Shown in pieces: positions 23,936-35,663 of a DNA stretch of 64,000 nt. Position 1 is the stretch's first letter. Every line of letters starts with the position of its first letter. Origin of the DNA: Micractinium sp. NFX-FRZ (taxonomy: Eukaryota; Chlorophyta; Trebouxiophyceae; Chlorellales; Chlorellaceae); assembly GCA_029339195.1 (NCBI GenBank), contig JAPTJF010000225.1, forward strand, positions 1 through 64,000, given 5' to 3'. A program made the position numbers and the translations under genes. The notes under the pieces are model-generated. The model had not been told where the DNA came from. It saw nothing but the letters and a program-made list of their open reading frames with translations, and did not search any database.

Positions 23936-26900
23936 TCAGACGTGGCTTTCTGCCACCGGGCGCGCTGACGGGTGCGAGGGGATGGCCCCCTTGCTCTGCA
24001 AGTACGTGTGCCCGCCGTCGCCTGCCGCGGCCGCAGCTGGCACCCCAGCCGGGGCAAGGCACGGTGCTGGTGGTGGCGGCAAATCAGTTACGCTGCTGCC
24101 GCTGCCGCTGCCGCTACCGCAACCCCCGCTGCCACAGCACGTCGCCGGGCTGCTGCCCTGCACTCTGTCGCAGGTGCTGCCTGGCTGCTGCTGGCCGCAA
24201 CTGCTGCCCGGCTGCTGGGCTGCGCTGCCGCCGTCCCCACGGTCCTGCAGGCCCGCTGCCGCTCCTGCTGCGCCCGCTGCTGCGCCTGCTGTCCCTGCCG
24301 CCCCTGCTGTGCATGCTGTGCCTGCTGTGCCCGCCGCCCCTGCTGTGCCTGCTGTGCCTGCAGCCCCTGCTCCCCCGGCTGCCGCTGCTGCCGTCGACCC
24401 TGTGCCACCCTTGGGTGCCCGCCGCGTGCGGCTGACCCCCAGGCGGGGCAGCCCCCGGTTGAGCCCCTCCAGCAGCATGCACGCCTTGCACACGGGCTGC
24501 AGGGAGTGGGCGGGGTGGGCGGGGTGGGCAGGGCAGCGCGAGGTGCGTGGGGCCCGCAGGGCATTCGACCATGCAAAGGTACCGCGGCAAGGGGTCCCAC
24601 AGGAGCAGCTGTTTGATTGGATGCAAGCGTGTGCCAGTTAAAATTTCACTCAGGGTGCTCAGCGCGGCACCAAACATGCACAGCAGGCCAGCAGCCCCAC
24701 CCCTGCCTGCCAGCCACCCGCCAGCCAGCCCCCACCTGGCTTGAGATGTAGCCGCACCGCTCGCAGCTGCCTGGCTGCGGCAGCGCAAGCGTCGCTTTGC
24801 CGCTGCTGCCGCTGCTGCTGCTCCCGCCCCGGGCCTGGCCGGGCACCCGGAACTGCTCTGCCGACCGGATCAGGTCCACAATGGCTCGCGGCCGGGCCGC
24901 CTGCGAGGGGCACAGAGAGGGGAAGGGGTGCGGCGATTGGGGGAATAGGGGGGCAGGGCCGCAGTGAAGGGCAGCAGAGACCTGTGACGGTCAGGCAGGC
25001 TGGCAGGGAGGCAGGCAGGCAGGCAGGCGGCATTCGTAGCACAGAGGCGTGGCCTCACCCCACGGCAGCGCAGCACCCACCTCCAAGTCCTTCACAAACT
25101 CCCGTGCAAACCCACGGGCGGCGTAGGGGGCGTAGATACACTCTGCAAACAGGGGAGGGGGAGGGAGGCAGCAGGGAGGGGAGGCGAGGGCGAGGAGGTG
25201 AGATGCACAAGCAGCGAGGGTTGTGCACAGCATGTGCGCGCCACTGCCGCTACCTTCCCCAGCCGCCTCACTCTCACAGACCCTCACTCTACTGCTCCTC
25301 ATCACTCGTGCCCGCTCCACGCTCCACCCTGCCCCTCCAACACCCTTGCCCACCCACCCAAGCTCAGTAGCACCCTCCAGCAATGTGCCCCCAAAATCAC
25401 ACCCACACACGCGCCAGCCGACCTGTGGAGAAGTAGTCCAGCCTCTTGAAGTAGGCGTACATCACAATCTCCTTCTCGTAGGTGTACTGCAGGGCAGGGG
25501 GCAGTACACATGGTGCAGTGTTCGCGTAAGTGTACTGCAGGGGAGGGGGCGGTACAAACGGTGCAGCGCAGATGGAACACGCGCAGTACATCTTGTACCG
25601 CAGAGGGGTGAGGTGTATCAGAAGTCAGTGCAGGGTGGAGTGGTGGGGTGGGATGGTGGGGCTAGTACATGCAGAGGTGGAGTGGTGGGGTGGGGCGACG
25701 CCAGCAGGGCAGCGCGGTGGAGTGTGTCCGGCAGCGGTGGGCACATGGCAATGCACAGGGCACAGGCGCAGCGCACCCGCCACCCAGCCCTGCCCCCTGG
25801 CCCTGCCCCGCTCAGCAACGCAGCGCGGCATCAGCCCACCTTGAATGGCTTCACACGCGGCAGTGGGGAGTCCTCTCCAGTCACAATGTTGGCGCAGCGC
25901 CCCAGGCTGCAGGGGAGGGCAGGCAGGTGGGGCAGGCAGGGGCGCTGGGAGGCATGTTGGAGGCAGGTACGTGTAGTGCTCAGACCCAATAGGCAGCACA
26001 GACCGGCGGGGCATAGTATCTCACATGCTATGATCCTCATGACTGCCCCCCCGCGCTGCACTCGCGGGCGCACAGTGTGGCACCCACCGCGGCACGTCTC
26101 CCCGAATGATGTTGAGCAGCACTGTCTCCGCCACATCATCCGCGTTGTGCCCTGTGCAAATCTTGTCCGCCTTGACCAGCGCCGCCCCACGGTCCAGGGC
26201 CTGCTCGCATGTTTGGGGGGGTGGGCACAGAACACATGATGGTGTGCACAGCAATGTGCAGGCAGAGCAGGGCAGCGGCCAGGGGTGATGCCTGCTCTGC
26301 CTCGACCAAAAAACGGCCCCACTCTGCCATGCGTCCCGCACCACCCAGGCCCCACTCTGCCGCACGTCCCCTCAACCGCGCCCCCCACCCTTCACCTGCC
26401 GGCGGAAGACGCCGCAGAAGGTGCAGTTGGACTTGGTGCCGATCTGGGCCACGATTTCGTCCATGGTCCACCCGTACAGGTCTTTGTAAGAGAAGACGTG
26501 CAGCGGGATCTGGGGGGGCGAGAGCGGGGAGTGGGATGCAGGCATTGTGAGCGAAGTTGATTGATGGCTCAGCCGGTCCACTTTGCCCGTGCAGCGGGAT
26601 CTAGGGGAGAGGAAGGGTCCACAAACAGGGTGTGTGCAGGAGGGGCCAGCCAGGTAGGTGGTGAGAGGGACGCAGGCAGGCAGGGGCAAGCAGGGCCAGC
26701 GCTTCCCAACCCTCTGCAGCTGCCAAGCCAGCGGCTGCCAAGCCAATGCGCATCAAGCAAACAAGATACAATGCAGCAGACAACCGCATGCTGTACCTAG
26801 CAATGAACGCGCCGGTTCTGCAATACAACAGGGTACCTCGTCTATCGGTACAACTTTGTACCTCGGCAGTACGTTCCCCACCTGGTACTGCGCCTCCACC

Positions 26901-27618
26901 ACAATTCCCCATCCCTCCTGCTCTCTCCCACTGCACCTCCATCCGCCCCTCAGTCCAACGTGCTGCCTTCTTCCTAACCCTCCATAGCAGCACCACCCAC
27001 TTGCCACTCTGCGTCCCACAGCTACGCTTTACAAGTCCTGCCTCACCTGGTACTGCGCCTCATTCCTCTTCACCGTCTCCAGGCTGTCATCCCGGTACCC
27101 GCTGATCCCCTCGTCAATCGACAGCAGCAGCAGGTCCAGGCCATAGCTGCGGTGCGCAAGGGAGGGGTGGCATTAGGGATACAAGGCAGGGTGTGTGCGC
27201 TTGGGCCTGCACAGTAATGAAGCGGGCAGGCAGCACGCACGCAGGTGGTGCTTGGGAGTAGGGCGGCACGGCAGACTGCGCATCGCTGCTCCTGTGTTGC
27301 ACCTGAACTAGCTGTTCTGCACAACGATGCAGCCCCAAATTCCACATGATACACCGGTCCAGGTTTGCGGGCAGGCGGCACGCACTTGTAGCGCGCGTTG
27401 AGCGTGGTCATCATGTGGGCCAGCACCGTGCTGTCCTTGCCGCCGCTGGCCGCCACCGCCACCCGCTCGCCCGGGCGGAACAAGCGCGCCCCAATGATCG
27501 TCTGGTGCACCTCCTCCTCCAGCGCCGCGTAAAAACACTCGCGGCAGAGCTGCTCGAAGGTCTTGGGGCGGCGCAGCACCGCCCGCTGCGTGCCACAGTG
27601 TCCACACAGCTTGACCAT
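23936..27618 (-). CDS. CTU1: Cytoplasmic tRNA 2-thiolation protein 1 (CTU1/NCS6)
   Basis: The protein has 492 residues in nine exons: 27618-27386, 27146-27047, 26509-26396, 26200-26088, 25906-25840, 25486-25423, 25142-25081, 24900-24736 and 24496-23936, GT-AG and in phase. The N-terminal zinc cysteines are C5, C8, C25 and C28. The PP-loop ATP-binding motif SGGKDS is at 58-63. CTFC at 140-143 and the adjacent GHNADD at 166-171 are family features. C-terminal zinc pairs are CERC (297-300) and CKAC (309-312). With CTU2, CTU1 adds sulphur (from URM1) to uridine 34 of tRNAs for Lys, Glu and Gln in the cytosol. The normal family C-terminus ends near residue 337 (RTRRAPKGG). A tail of about 155 residues rich in Ala, Gly and Thr follows without a stop, which is unusual. 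Confidence 0.95.
25486..25560 (-). repeat. Duplicated acceptor and start of CTU1 exon 6
   Basis: The true exon 6 begins at 25486 after CTGCAG and reads YTYEKE. A second copy with the same CTGCAG begins at 25534 and reads YTYANT before diverging. G-rich flanks are repeated too. Confidence 0.7.
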
Positions 27619-28110
27619 AACTGGGGTTGATGCTGAACAGAGATCAGGCTTAGGCGGCGGACATGCGCAAAGGAGGTGCTAGCCGCAAGGCTCAATACGC
27701 TTTGGGGTGAATATATGTACGTTGTGTTGAGTTTACACTGCGCGTGAGCATGTCGCGCGCTTGATAGAGGTGCCCCACACGGAGAACCAGCTGCCGCCCG
27801 CCACCTGGTGCCAGCGGGCAGAGCGCCGCTACTCCGCCGCCTGTCTCTCAGCGTGGGGATCACAGGCACGAACATGGATGAATTTTCCAAAGGAACAGTA
27901 CACGCAGGTAGTCCAAAAATGCAGCACCCCCCCCCCTGTTGGGGATGTTGGGATTGCAAGCAATGCAGCAACGCAGCCTACCCTGCCGGGCAAGGTTGCA
28001 ACGCAAAGGTGGGGTGCTGAGGCTCTGGTGCTTAAGAAGATCATTCGTGCTTGCGGGGTCCGGCTGGACACCGAAGTCACAAGGCTTTCAGCTGCCTACC
28101 CCCACAAGAC
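27619..28110. other. Spacer upstream of CTU1
   Basis: CTU1 promoter and the 3' flank of the first ShKT-FAS1 gene. Nothing else is recognised. Confidence 0.6.
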
Positions 28111-31100
28111 TCAGCCGGAGGCGGCGGTGACCGGTGGCGCGGGTGCGGGGGCGCCCTCTGGCGGCGGCATGACGGGCAGGAGAATGGCATCCACAATTTG
28201 CGCCAGGCCCTGCATCACAATACCGTAAGAGCCACGTACACAAGGTCAGAGCAAAGTTGTGTGGTGACGCCCCCTACGCATATTTAGAAGCTGCTGCGTG
28301 CCAGAGGCTGCGTTTAAGATATACTTGCCGCTAGCCCACCCAGGCGCCGTATCCCGATGCGCCCCCACCTCGGCACTGGGACCACCGCTTTGCAGAGGCA
28401 AGCACCGCCGGCCGGCCCCACGCCTTACCCCGCAGATGGGGATGTCGGGTGACAGGAGGCGGGCAGAAGAGCCGACCCCCTCCACAGTAATGCTCCCGTC
28501 CGTGCCGCGGCGCACCGTCAGCGCCAGCGGCTGGCCCTGCGGCCGCGGGGCGGTGGAGGGGCAGCATAGGGTGTGCACGGAGCGGGGAGGGGGCGGGACA
28601 TGAGGGGGCAGACAGGCTGGGAGGGGTGGGTGGGCCCTGGCAAGGGAGGATCCAGTTCCGTCAGTGCTGTTTGTTGAGGCACATGCACTGGAGGCGCAGT
28701 CCCGCCAGGCTGGCGCCACGTCAGCAGCCCGGCCTGGCCCCCACCTGCGGGTCTTTTGCCAGCGTCTGCAGGCGCATGCCGGACACCATCTCGGCGCTCC
28801 TGCAGGGCGGAGGGGGCCAGGGACGAGGGGAGAGGTGAGCCAGCGGTGGGCCACACACCCAGGGCACGCACCACAGTCAGATGGCACCAAGCCACACTAT
28901 ACACACCAACCAGGGGCGGCGGTACCGATGCCGCCCCTCTCCACCACCCCACCCCACCCTGCCACTGCCTCTCCCCCCACCGCCCCTCTCCCCACCTGAC
29001 TGCGTGGTCCACCATGTGGTATGCGGCCAGTGCTGCCAGCGCCTTCCTGTTCAGCAGCAGCTCCTGGGGCAGTGAAGCAGAGGGGGGGACGTGGGCGCAG
29101 GGTCAGGTCATGGGCAGGCAGTCGATGGGAGGGAGGGCAGCAGGGAGTGGGTGACATGTACCAGGAGAGAGGGGGTGGCCTGGGCTGCAGGGCAGGGCTG
29201 CCCCAGCCTCTGCCTTGCCCTGCCCCCGCACTCACCACCCGACCACACATGCCCCCCCTCCCGCTGGCCCACCCACCCACCAACACTCACATCCTCCACA
29301 CACACGTGCCCCTCACGGCGCGCCCACCTCTGCTGTGGCGGGTGAGAAGCGGGCGAAGAAGGCCTCCAGGGCTGAATCGGAGGGGATCATGTAGGTGATG
29401 TTCATGGCTTGGGGCACCACATCCTGCGCCCAGTGGTTGGGGGGGAGAAGAGAAAGAGAGCAACCTCGAGTCGACTTGCTGTGCAGAACTGGGGCAGGTG
29501 TGAGGCTCGCCCACACCATGGACACACTCAGCAGGCGGCATTCACGGCACGGTGTGCCCCACGCATGGTGCAGCTGCACCCCAGCCAGCCAGCTCCCTTG
29601 ATCCACGCCCAAGGCATTACTCTTCCTTTCCTTCCACCTCCCCGCCCCAGCCCCACACGGGCCCACATCCCCCTCCCCGTCTCACCCATCCAAACTGGGA
29701 GACCAGCTGGGCGATGCGGGAGAAGTACTGAGGGTTGGATTCAACAAACGTCCGGAGGGGGGCGCAGGCGCTGCCCGGCGGCGGAGAGGGGAAGGTCATG
29801 GGGGCAGCAGCCGGCTGCGGCGGCTGGACGGGCGGCTGTGCTGGGCCGGGCTGAGCGGGGGCGCCGCTACGAGCGGCAGGAGGCAGCACCGCTCCAGGCA
29901 GGGGTGGGTCACCGGCGGGCGGCACAGCTGCGGTGGGTGGCGTCAGGACCACCACTCCCGAAGCGTCAGCAAACAAGCCCGTAGCGCTGGGGGCGCCCGT
30001 CCCTGCGGGTGGTGTCTGCAGCGCAAGGCCGCCCGGTGGCAGGGGGGCTCCAGGGGCGCTCGGAGCGGCACTGCCTGTTGCGGCAGGGGGCGGCGGGGGT
30101 GGTGGCAGAGCAGCCGCTGGTACCGGCGGCTTGCTGGCTGCTGTGGCGTCCACCTCTGCCTGCGCCTCGGCAGGAACATAGTCCTCATACCCCGCCGTCA
30201 AGTCGGTGATGGTCTCGTTGCGCAGGTACTGGTCGGCGGCGGGGGTGTGGGGCGAGATGGGGCCATCCACAATGTGGAGCACTGCAGTGTGTGGAGCGGC
30301 GGAAAAAGGCACAAACCCAGGGCGAGCAGGACGATTAATGAGGAACATTGATGTGTGAGCAGGCGGGCATGCAGCCAGGCGCCGCCGCAGCCGCATCCTG
30401 TGTGGCTATGCATGACAGCCAGCAAAGTCTGAGGCGCGGCACCCACCGCTGCCGCCGCAGGTGGACAGGGACTGGACGATGGAGGCGGTGCTGTTGTCCA
30501 TTGACACCTCTCCGGCCACCGACACGTCACCCTGCACGCCAGGTGGCAGGGTGGCAGGCGCAGGGGATCTGAGGAGGGAGCAGGCGTCCATGATGTGCAT
30601 TAATTAGAGGGCAGGGTGAATGCTGCTGCGGGCCAGGACTTCATTTCTTGCTGCCCAGGCGTGGCTTGGAGCCCCACACTTGACCGCAGGAGAGCTCACG
30701 CTTGCCGCCAGCGCACTGCACCGCCCTCAATAAAGCAGTATTAAGATTTGATAGCCACTCTCCGCTCACGTCTGTGGCCCCCTCCACTGTGATGGTGTGC
30801 CCCAGGAACAGGGTGGGCAGCTCCACGCCCTCCATCTGGCGGGGGCGGGGAAGGGGACGAGAGGTGCGGACGGCAGGTGGGCAGGACACGTTTCCTGGCA
30901 GGCAGGTGGTCATGCAAGCGGGCGAGCGAGCAGGCAGGCAGGCAGGCAGGCCGGTGGACGGGCAGGCGGGCAGGAAGTTTGGAAGCTGGTAAGCAGGCAG
31001 ACGGGAGGGCGGGGTGACTCCTGCGCTCCCTGCATCCAGAGCCCATCCAGCGCACCAGGCCTCCGGCTTTCTAATGTCCCACCTGCCCACATGCCCTTGC

Positions 31101-34100
31101 CTTGGACCCCTCCCCACCACACCCCACCTGCTTCAGCGCCTCCTGGCTGAGCCCGCCATCTGCTGCCACGATGCGATATGCCACACCGGCGTGCAGCAGG
31201 CGGGTGTCGCGTGCTGCCTGGGCCAGAAGCTGCGGGCAAGGGGACAGCGGGGGACAGAGGGAAGGGAGACGAACAGGCACTGACTGAGGCAAAGGCGGCA
31301 CATCTTGCGCGGGCGGTGCGGCGAGGGCACGCAAGTGCTGACACATGCGGGCGCCCCTCTTGGCAGACTAGGAGGCAGGCAGAAGCAGCACAGGCTCACC
31401 TGCTGAATCTCCTCCTGCCCTGGCTGGAGGTAGGCGGCAATGGACTGCTGTTGGGCAGCATCTAGAGCGGGGGGGGGGAGGCAATGGCGGGGCAACGGCA
31501 GGGTGGGGCCAAGGAATCGAGCAGGTGGGAGAGGCATGCATGCGCGGGCACAGCGTGGGCCGCCACAGCTGGGCAGCTAGGTGCGTGCCTGAGAGGGCGA
31601 ACATGGTGACGTTGATCCTGGGGTCACTGAGGTTCCACTGAAGGGAGGGGGTGGGGAGGCGGGGCTGGTGCGCATGTCGGACAAGGGGCAGGGGCCAGGC
31701 AGCAAGCGGGCACGCACAATGAGTACAGGTCCAGCAATGGTGGGGAGGGGGCAGAGTGGAGCGCCCGCACTGTGGAATGCCTGCACTGATGGCATGCCGT
31801 AGGTTGGGCGTAAGTGGGCAGGCAAAACGCATCACATGAAAGGCCCACACCCGCTTCAAACAGCGCAAAAAGAGCAACCACCGCCACGACATAGCGGCCA
31901 TCGCAGCTGGAAGGGCGGCAGCACCAGCAGCTGCCTCACCCCAGTCAGGCCCAGGGTGGTGTTTTCAATCGACAGCTGAGGGGTGCTGGCGATGGCGGCT
32001 GCCAGGCTGGGCAGGCAGCTGGGAGGCGCCGCACGGGGTGCGCCAGGGGCCGGCGCGGCCCCGGGTGGCTGCTGCGGCGGCTGCTGCTGCAGGCCTCCCA
32101 CCGCCTGGGGGTAGGGCAGGACTTGCTGGATTTCCCTGGCCGGCATGAGCACCGTGTCGATCACGTGGATCACTGCACAGCAATGGCAGGCAGGCTTACA
32201 GCTATAACAGCTGTAGCTGTATTGTGTCGAGACAAACGAGCTTGGCAGGCCTTGCCATACCGGTGCCGAGGCAAAGCTCTGGAGCCACTGGCATGAGGAG
32301 GTTGTCGCACCACGTCAGCCCCAGCCCCCTTCACCCACCCGTGTGGCAGGCGAGCAGGTTGGCACGCAGCAGGCTGGCACCGTTGTAGGGGCCGTCCACA
32401 CGCAGCTGCGCAGCGGGGAGGGGGTCAGGAGACGAAAAGGCCTCAGGCGGTGATTGGCGAGCTGTTGCACACGCTCACCTGCCCCGGATCCTGGGCACAG
32501 CACCCCGTTGCACTGAATGCACTGGCTAACACGCACGCAACTGACACCTTGTGCCCATCCAACCACCCACCGTGGTTGCGTTGACTGGGTTGGCCTTCAG
32601 CGAAGAGCCTGGAAGCTGGGTGGGCAGCGGCGTCCCGCTGGCACCCACACGCGCCAGGTCAGCATAGCTGCAACACAGATGTGGACGGCAGAGCTGGTGG
32701 GTATGGGTCCAGTGAAGGGAAAGCAGTGCCAGTGTGCGTGCAGCTCTGCAAGCGCAGTGCATCCACAGTGTGAAACATTAGGCTACCAGCTCAGCAGCTG
32801 CCAGCTCAGCAGCTGCCAGCTCAGCCCACCTGAGGGGCTGTGTCAGTGTGTGGAAGGCCAGCACCGACTCGATCTGCCCGGCATACGCGTAGATGGTGGC
32901 GGGGGAGAGGCCCTGCAGGGAGGGAGGGATCCCAGAGGCAGGGAGAGAGGCAGGGAGAGAGTGAGGGGCAGAGCAAAGCCGGCGGGCGGGCAGGCTGTCT
33001 AATGCCTTCGGTTGCCAAGACCGCTTTGTGGGGTGGTACCAAATGCTGCAAGTTCCAATGGCAGCGCGGGGGTGGGGGGTCACACAGCACCCAGCCGAAA
33101 GAAACCCGTTCTCAAAACAGCTGCCCCCGCAGGTCTTGCTGAGCACAGCCCCCACCCCCCCCGCCCTGCCAGGCACCGCCTCACCTGCTCCTGAATGAAT
33201 CGGCGGATGGCATTGTCATCGGGCAGCAGCAGGGTGACAGCCAGGGCGGGGTCTGCCAGTGCATGCTGCTGGTAGCCGGTGAGAACAACGAGGGAGAGGT
33301 AGAGGGTGAGGTCGGGGGCGGCGCTGCAGGGATACGGGAGAGGGTGGGGGCAGGGGGCAGGGGGGAATGGAGGGCAGGCGAGCTGGCTTGACGGCAGGGT
33401 TGAGGCAGAGGTGAAGCAGTGGGGTGTGGGTCTAACAAGCCGCCACAGGCAGCACTCCAAAGGCCGAGCTTTCCCCCACAGCAACCCCCTTTTCAACACC
33501 ACCCCCTTCGAGCCGCTCCTCACCGCAGGAAGTTGATCACGTCGGTGCGGCACTGAGAAGCAGCGGCAGGGGCGGGCCCTGGTGCCGGGGCGCCTCCCCC
33601 CAGCTGGGCCCACAGCGGCTGCAGCAGCTGCTCCTGGCTGGCGGGGGCGGGGGGCGCGCCGAGTGCAGCAGGGCGCTGCGGTGGGGCGGGGGCCGGGGCT
33701 GGCGAAGGGGGCTGCGTGGCCGCTGGTGTGGCGGCGGCAGGCGGGGTGGCGGCAGCAGGTGTGCTGGCTTGTGGGGCGGCAGCAGGTGTGCTGGCTTGTG
33801 GGGCCGCGCTTGGTGGGATGCCCGGGGCAGCAGGCGGGGTGGCCGCAGCTGGTGGGGTGCCTGGGGCGGCCGGCGGCGGCTGCGGCGGCTGCGCCACTGG
33901 CTGGGGTTGAGGAGGAGCGCCCGGGAGCGGGCAGGTGCAGCGCCCGCACGACTTCTCGCAGTTGCCTAGGATCCAGGTTTCATTGCATTTGCCCCACACG
34001 CTCTGCAAACGTTTGCGGGCGGGCAGGAGGCACGGGTGGCGAGTCCCAAGCAGCGCTAGTGAGCAAGCAGAGAATGCGGGCGTGGCACGCGTGCGTCACA

Positions 34101-34898
34101 GGGCGTCTGACCAAAAGGGATTGCAGGCTAGAAGGGTGCTAAATGAAATCAAAGACAGGGCCAAGGCGAACACCCGCCAGGCACAAGTGTACCAGCACGC
34201 CCCTCACCTGCTGTGCGCACGTGAAGCGGCCGTCGGGCGGCACGTCTGCACACACGCACTGCCCAGGGCAGGTGCACCGCCCGCAGGTCAGAAGGCAGAA
34301 GCTCTGGGCAACCATCCACACGGCGTTGCTGCGGGGGGGGAATGGGGGCAGGGCAGAGGTGTACATGACGACTGCAGCGCGCAGCTCAGCGGCGGCACCC
34401 GGAGCGGCAAGCACGCATGTTGTGTTCGTGGCCCGCCTGCGGCAGCAACGTCTGGAAGTGGCAGCATGCCCCTGCCGCGCGCCCTCTGCTGTCGTTGCTG
34501 TCAGTGTCATGAACGCGTTGACCAATGGCAGGGCGGGCCCCGCCCACCCACCAGTTGCCGGCGTCGCGCTCCTGCGTGCAGTTGCCGCTGGGCGGCGCCG
34601 CGTCCTCGCAAGGGCACCCGGGCGGCGGCGCCCCTGATGCGGCACCGGGTGCTTTTGGCGCTGATGGAGTTTGTGGAGGACCCTGGAAGGCGTCCACCCT
34701 AAGATCAGCGGCCGGCTGAGCAAAGGCAGGCGGGGCAGCTGGATCGGCCGCCCTCTGCAGCTGGGCTGCAGAGGGCCCTGCCAAGGCCTCCTCCAAGGCT
34801 GGGACCAATGGCAGGCGCATGCCAGCCACCGCCGCGGCACAGCAGCCTGAAAACACGGCGAAGCAGAAGAGCTGAGCGATGCCAGGAGGCCCACCCAT
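28111..34898 (-). CDS. ShKT-FAS1 extracellular protein A, three fasciclin domains
   Basis: The protein has 983 residues in 19 exons: 34898-34552, 34328-34208, 34002-33524, 33323-33185, 32912-32830, 32667-32571, 32405-32339, 32172-31940, 31637-31589, 31461-31400, 31229-31128, 30835-30770, 30531-30447, 30281-29686, 29423-29328, 29063-28996, 28799-28745, 28536-28429 and 28209-28111. The donor at 31588 is GC. A hydrophobic N-terminus suggests a signal peptide. Two ShKT-like six-Cys modules follow (ending CLLTCGRC and CEKSCGRC), then a Pro/Ala linker. FAS1 domains end with VIHVIDTVLMP (about 445), VLHIVDG (about 644) and QIVDAILLPV near the C-terminus. FAS1 domains mediate adhesion at cell surfaces and in matrices; ShKT is a small disulphide fold and does not by itself imply toxicity. 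I infer a secreted or wall protein. Confidence 0.88.
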
Positions 34899-35663
34899 GT
34901 CGCCTGGCGTGGGAGGCTGCAGCCAGAGGGGCGTCCAAGGTGGTTAACACGAGAAAGGACGAGGCCGCCCTGACCTTGGACCAGGGCTTTCCACCCCCGC
35001 TGCTCTTACATAACTCACATCATGATATTATTCTTGCACCAAGCCACACACTGTGCTGGCAGCAAATCTGCTGTAACGAAATCAATGTTGATCCGCGTCA
35101 AAAACGATTAGGATGATCGGATGGCTCAGGCAGCAGTGGCGGCACCCCGGCGGCTGCGGGGAATGCAACACGCACCGCTGCCAATTGGGCGGGTGCTGCT
35201 ACACTGCACCCGCCCAATGCTGTCCACCCCAAGTGGGAAGACGGGAGTGCTGGTGGTTCATTTCATTGATGCAGGGGATAGAAGGGGGCTCATAGGGTAA
35301 CTGGTGACATCGGCCTTCCCTGTTAGGCTTAGTTAGGCCGTACCATCCCATGCCAGCCGCCCCGGTGGCCCCTCACGCCACCTCATGGGCCGTCCTGAGC
35401 CCGGCCGCCTCGGCCACATGCCCCCAGCCAGGGCGCTCGAATTTCACAAAAGAGAGACACAAAAAGAAGTTGAGGTGGTACAACACGCAAGGGAAGGTAT
35501 TGTCACGCGGGTCTTTTGAAACTGCAGCACCCAATTGGATGCGCCAAGTGGAGCAACGCAGCTGGCGGGGGTCACGGCTGCCTGAGAAGCAACGGGGCGT
35601 CATGTCTCGCTGTCAGTGGCTGTTAAAGCAGCGAATGTTCTGCAGCAGAACAGTGTCCGCCTG
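34899..35663. other. Spacer between the two ShKT-FAS1 genes
   Basis: This is the promoter of gene A near 34900-35000 and the 3' flank of gene B. No gene is seen. Confidence 0.6.
34973..34995 (-). promoter_or_regulatory. Conserved upstream element of ShKT-FAS1 gene A
   Basis: On the plus strand this contains ACCTTGGACCA followed by GCTTTCCACC, about 75 bp upstream of the start codon. Nearly the same sequence lies at 44232-44253, about 86 bp upstream of gene B. It may be a shared promoter or leader element, or simply residual similarity from the duplication. Confidence 0.6.

Noticed and set aside
23892..24641. Plus-strand Pro/Ala/Cys-rich open frames
   Set aside because: They are antisense to the CTU1 last exon and its low-complexity tail.
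34138..34552. ShKT-like Cys modules as a toxin gene
   Set aside because: The modules are part of a large secreted FAS1 protein; ShKT is a general extracellular fold and nothing here indicates toxicity.
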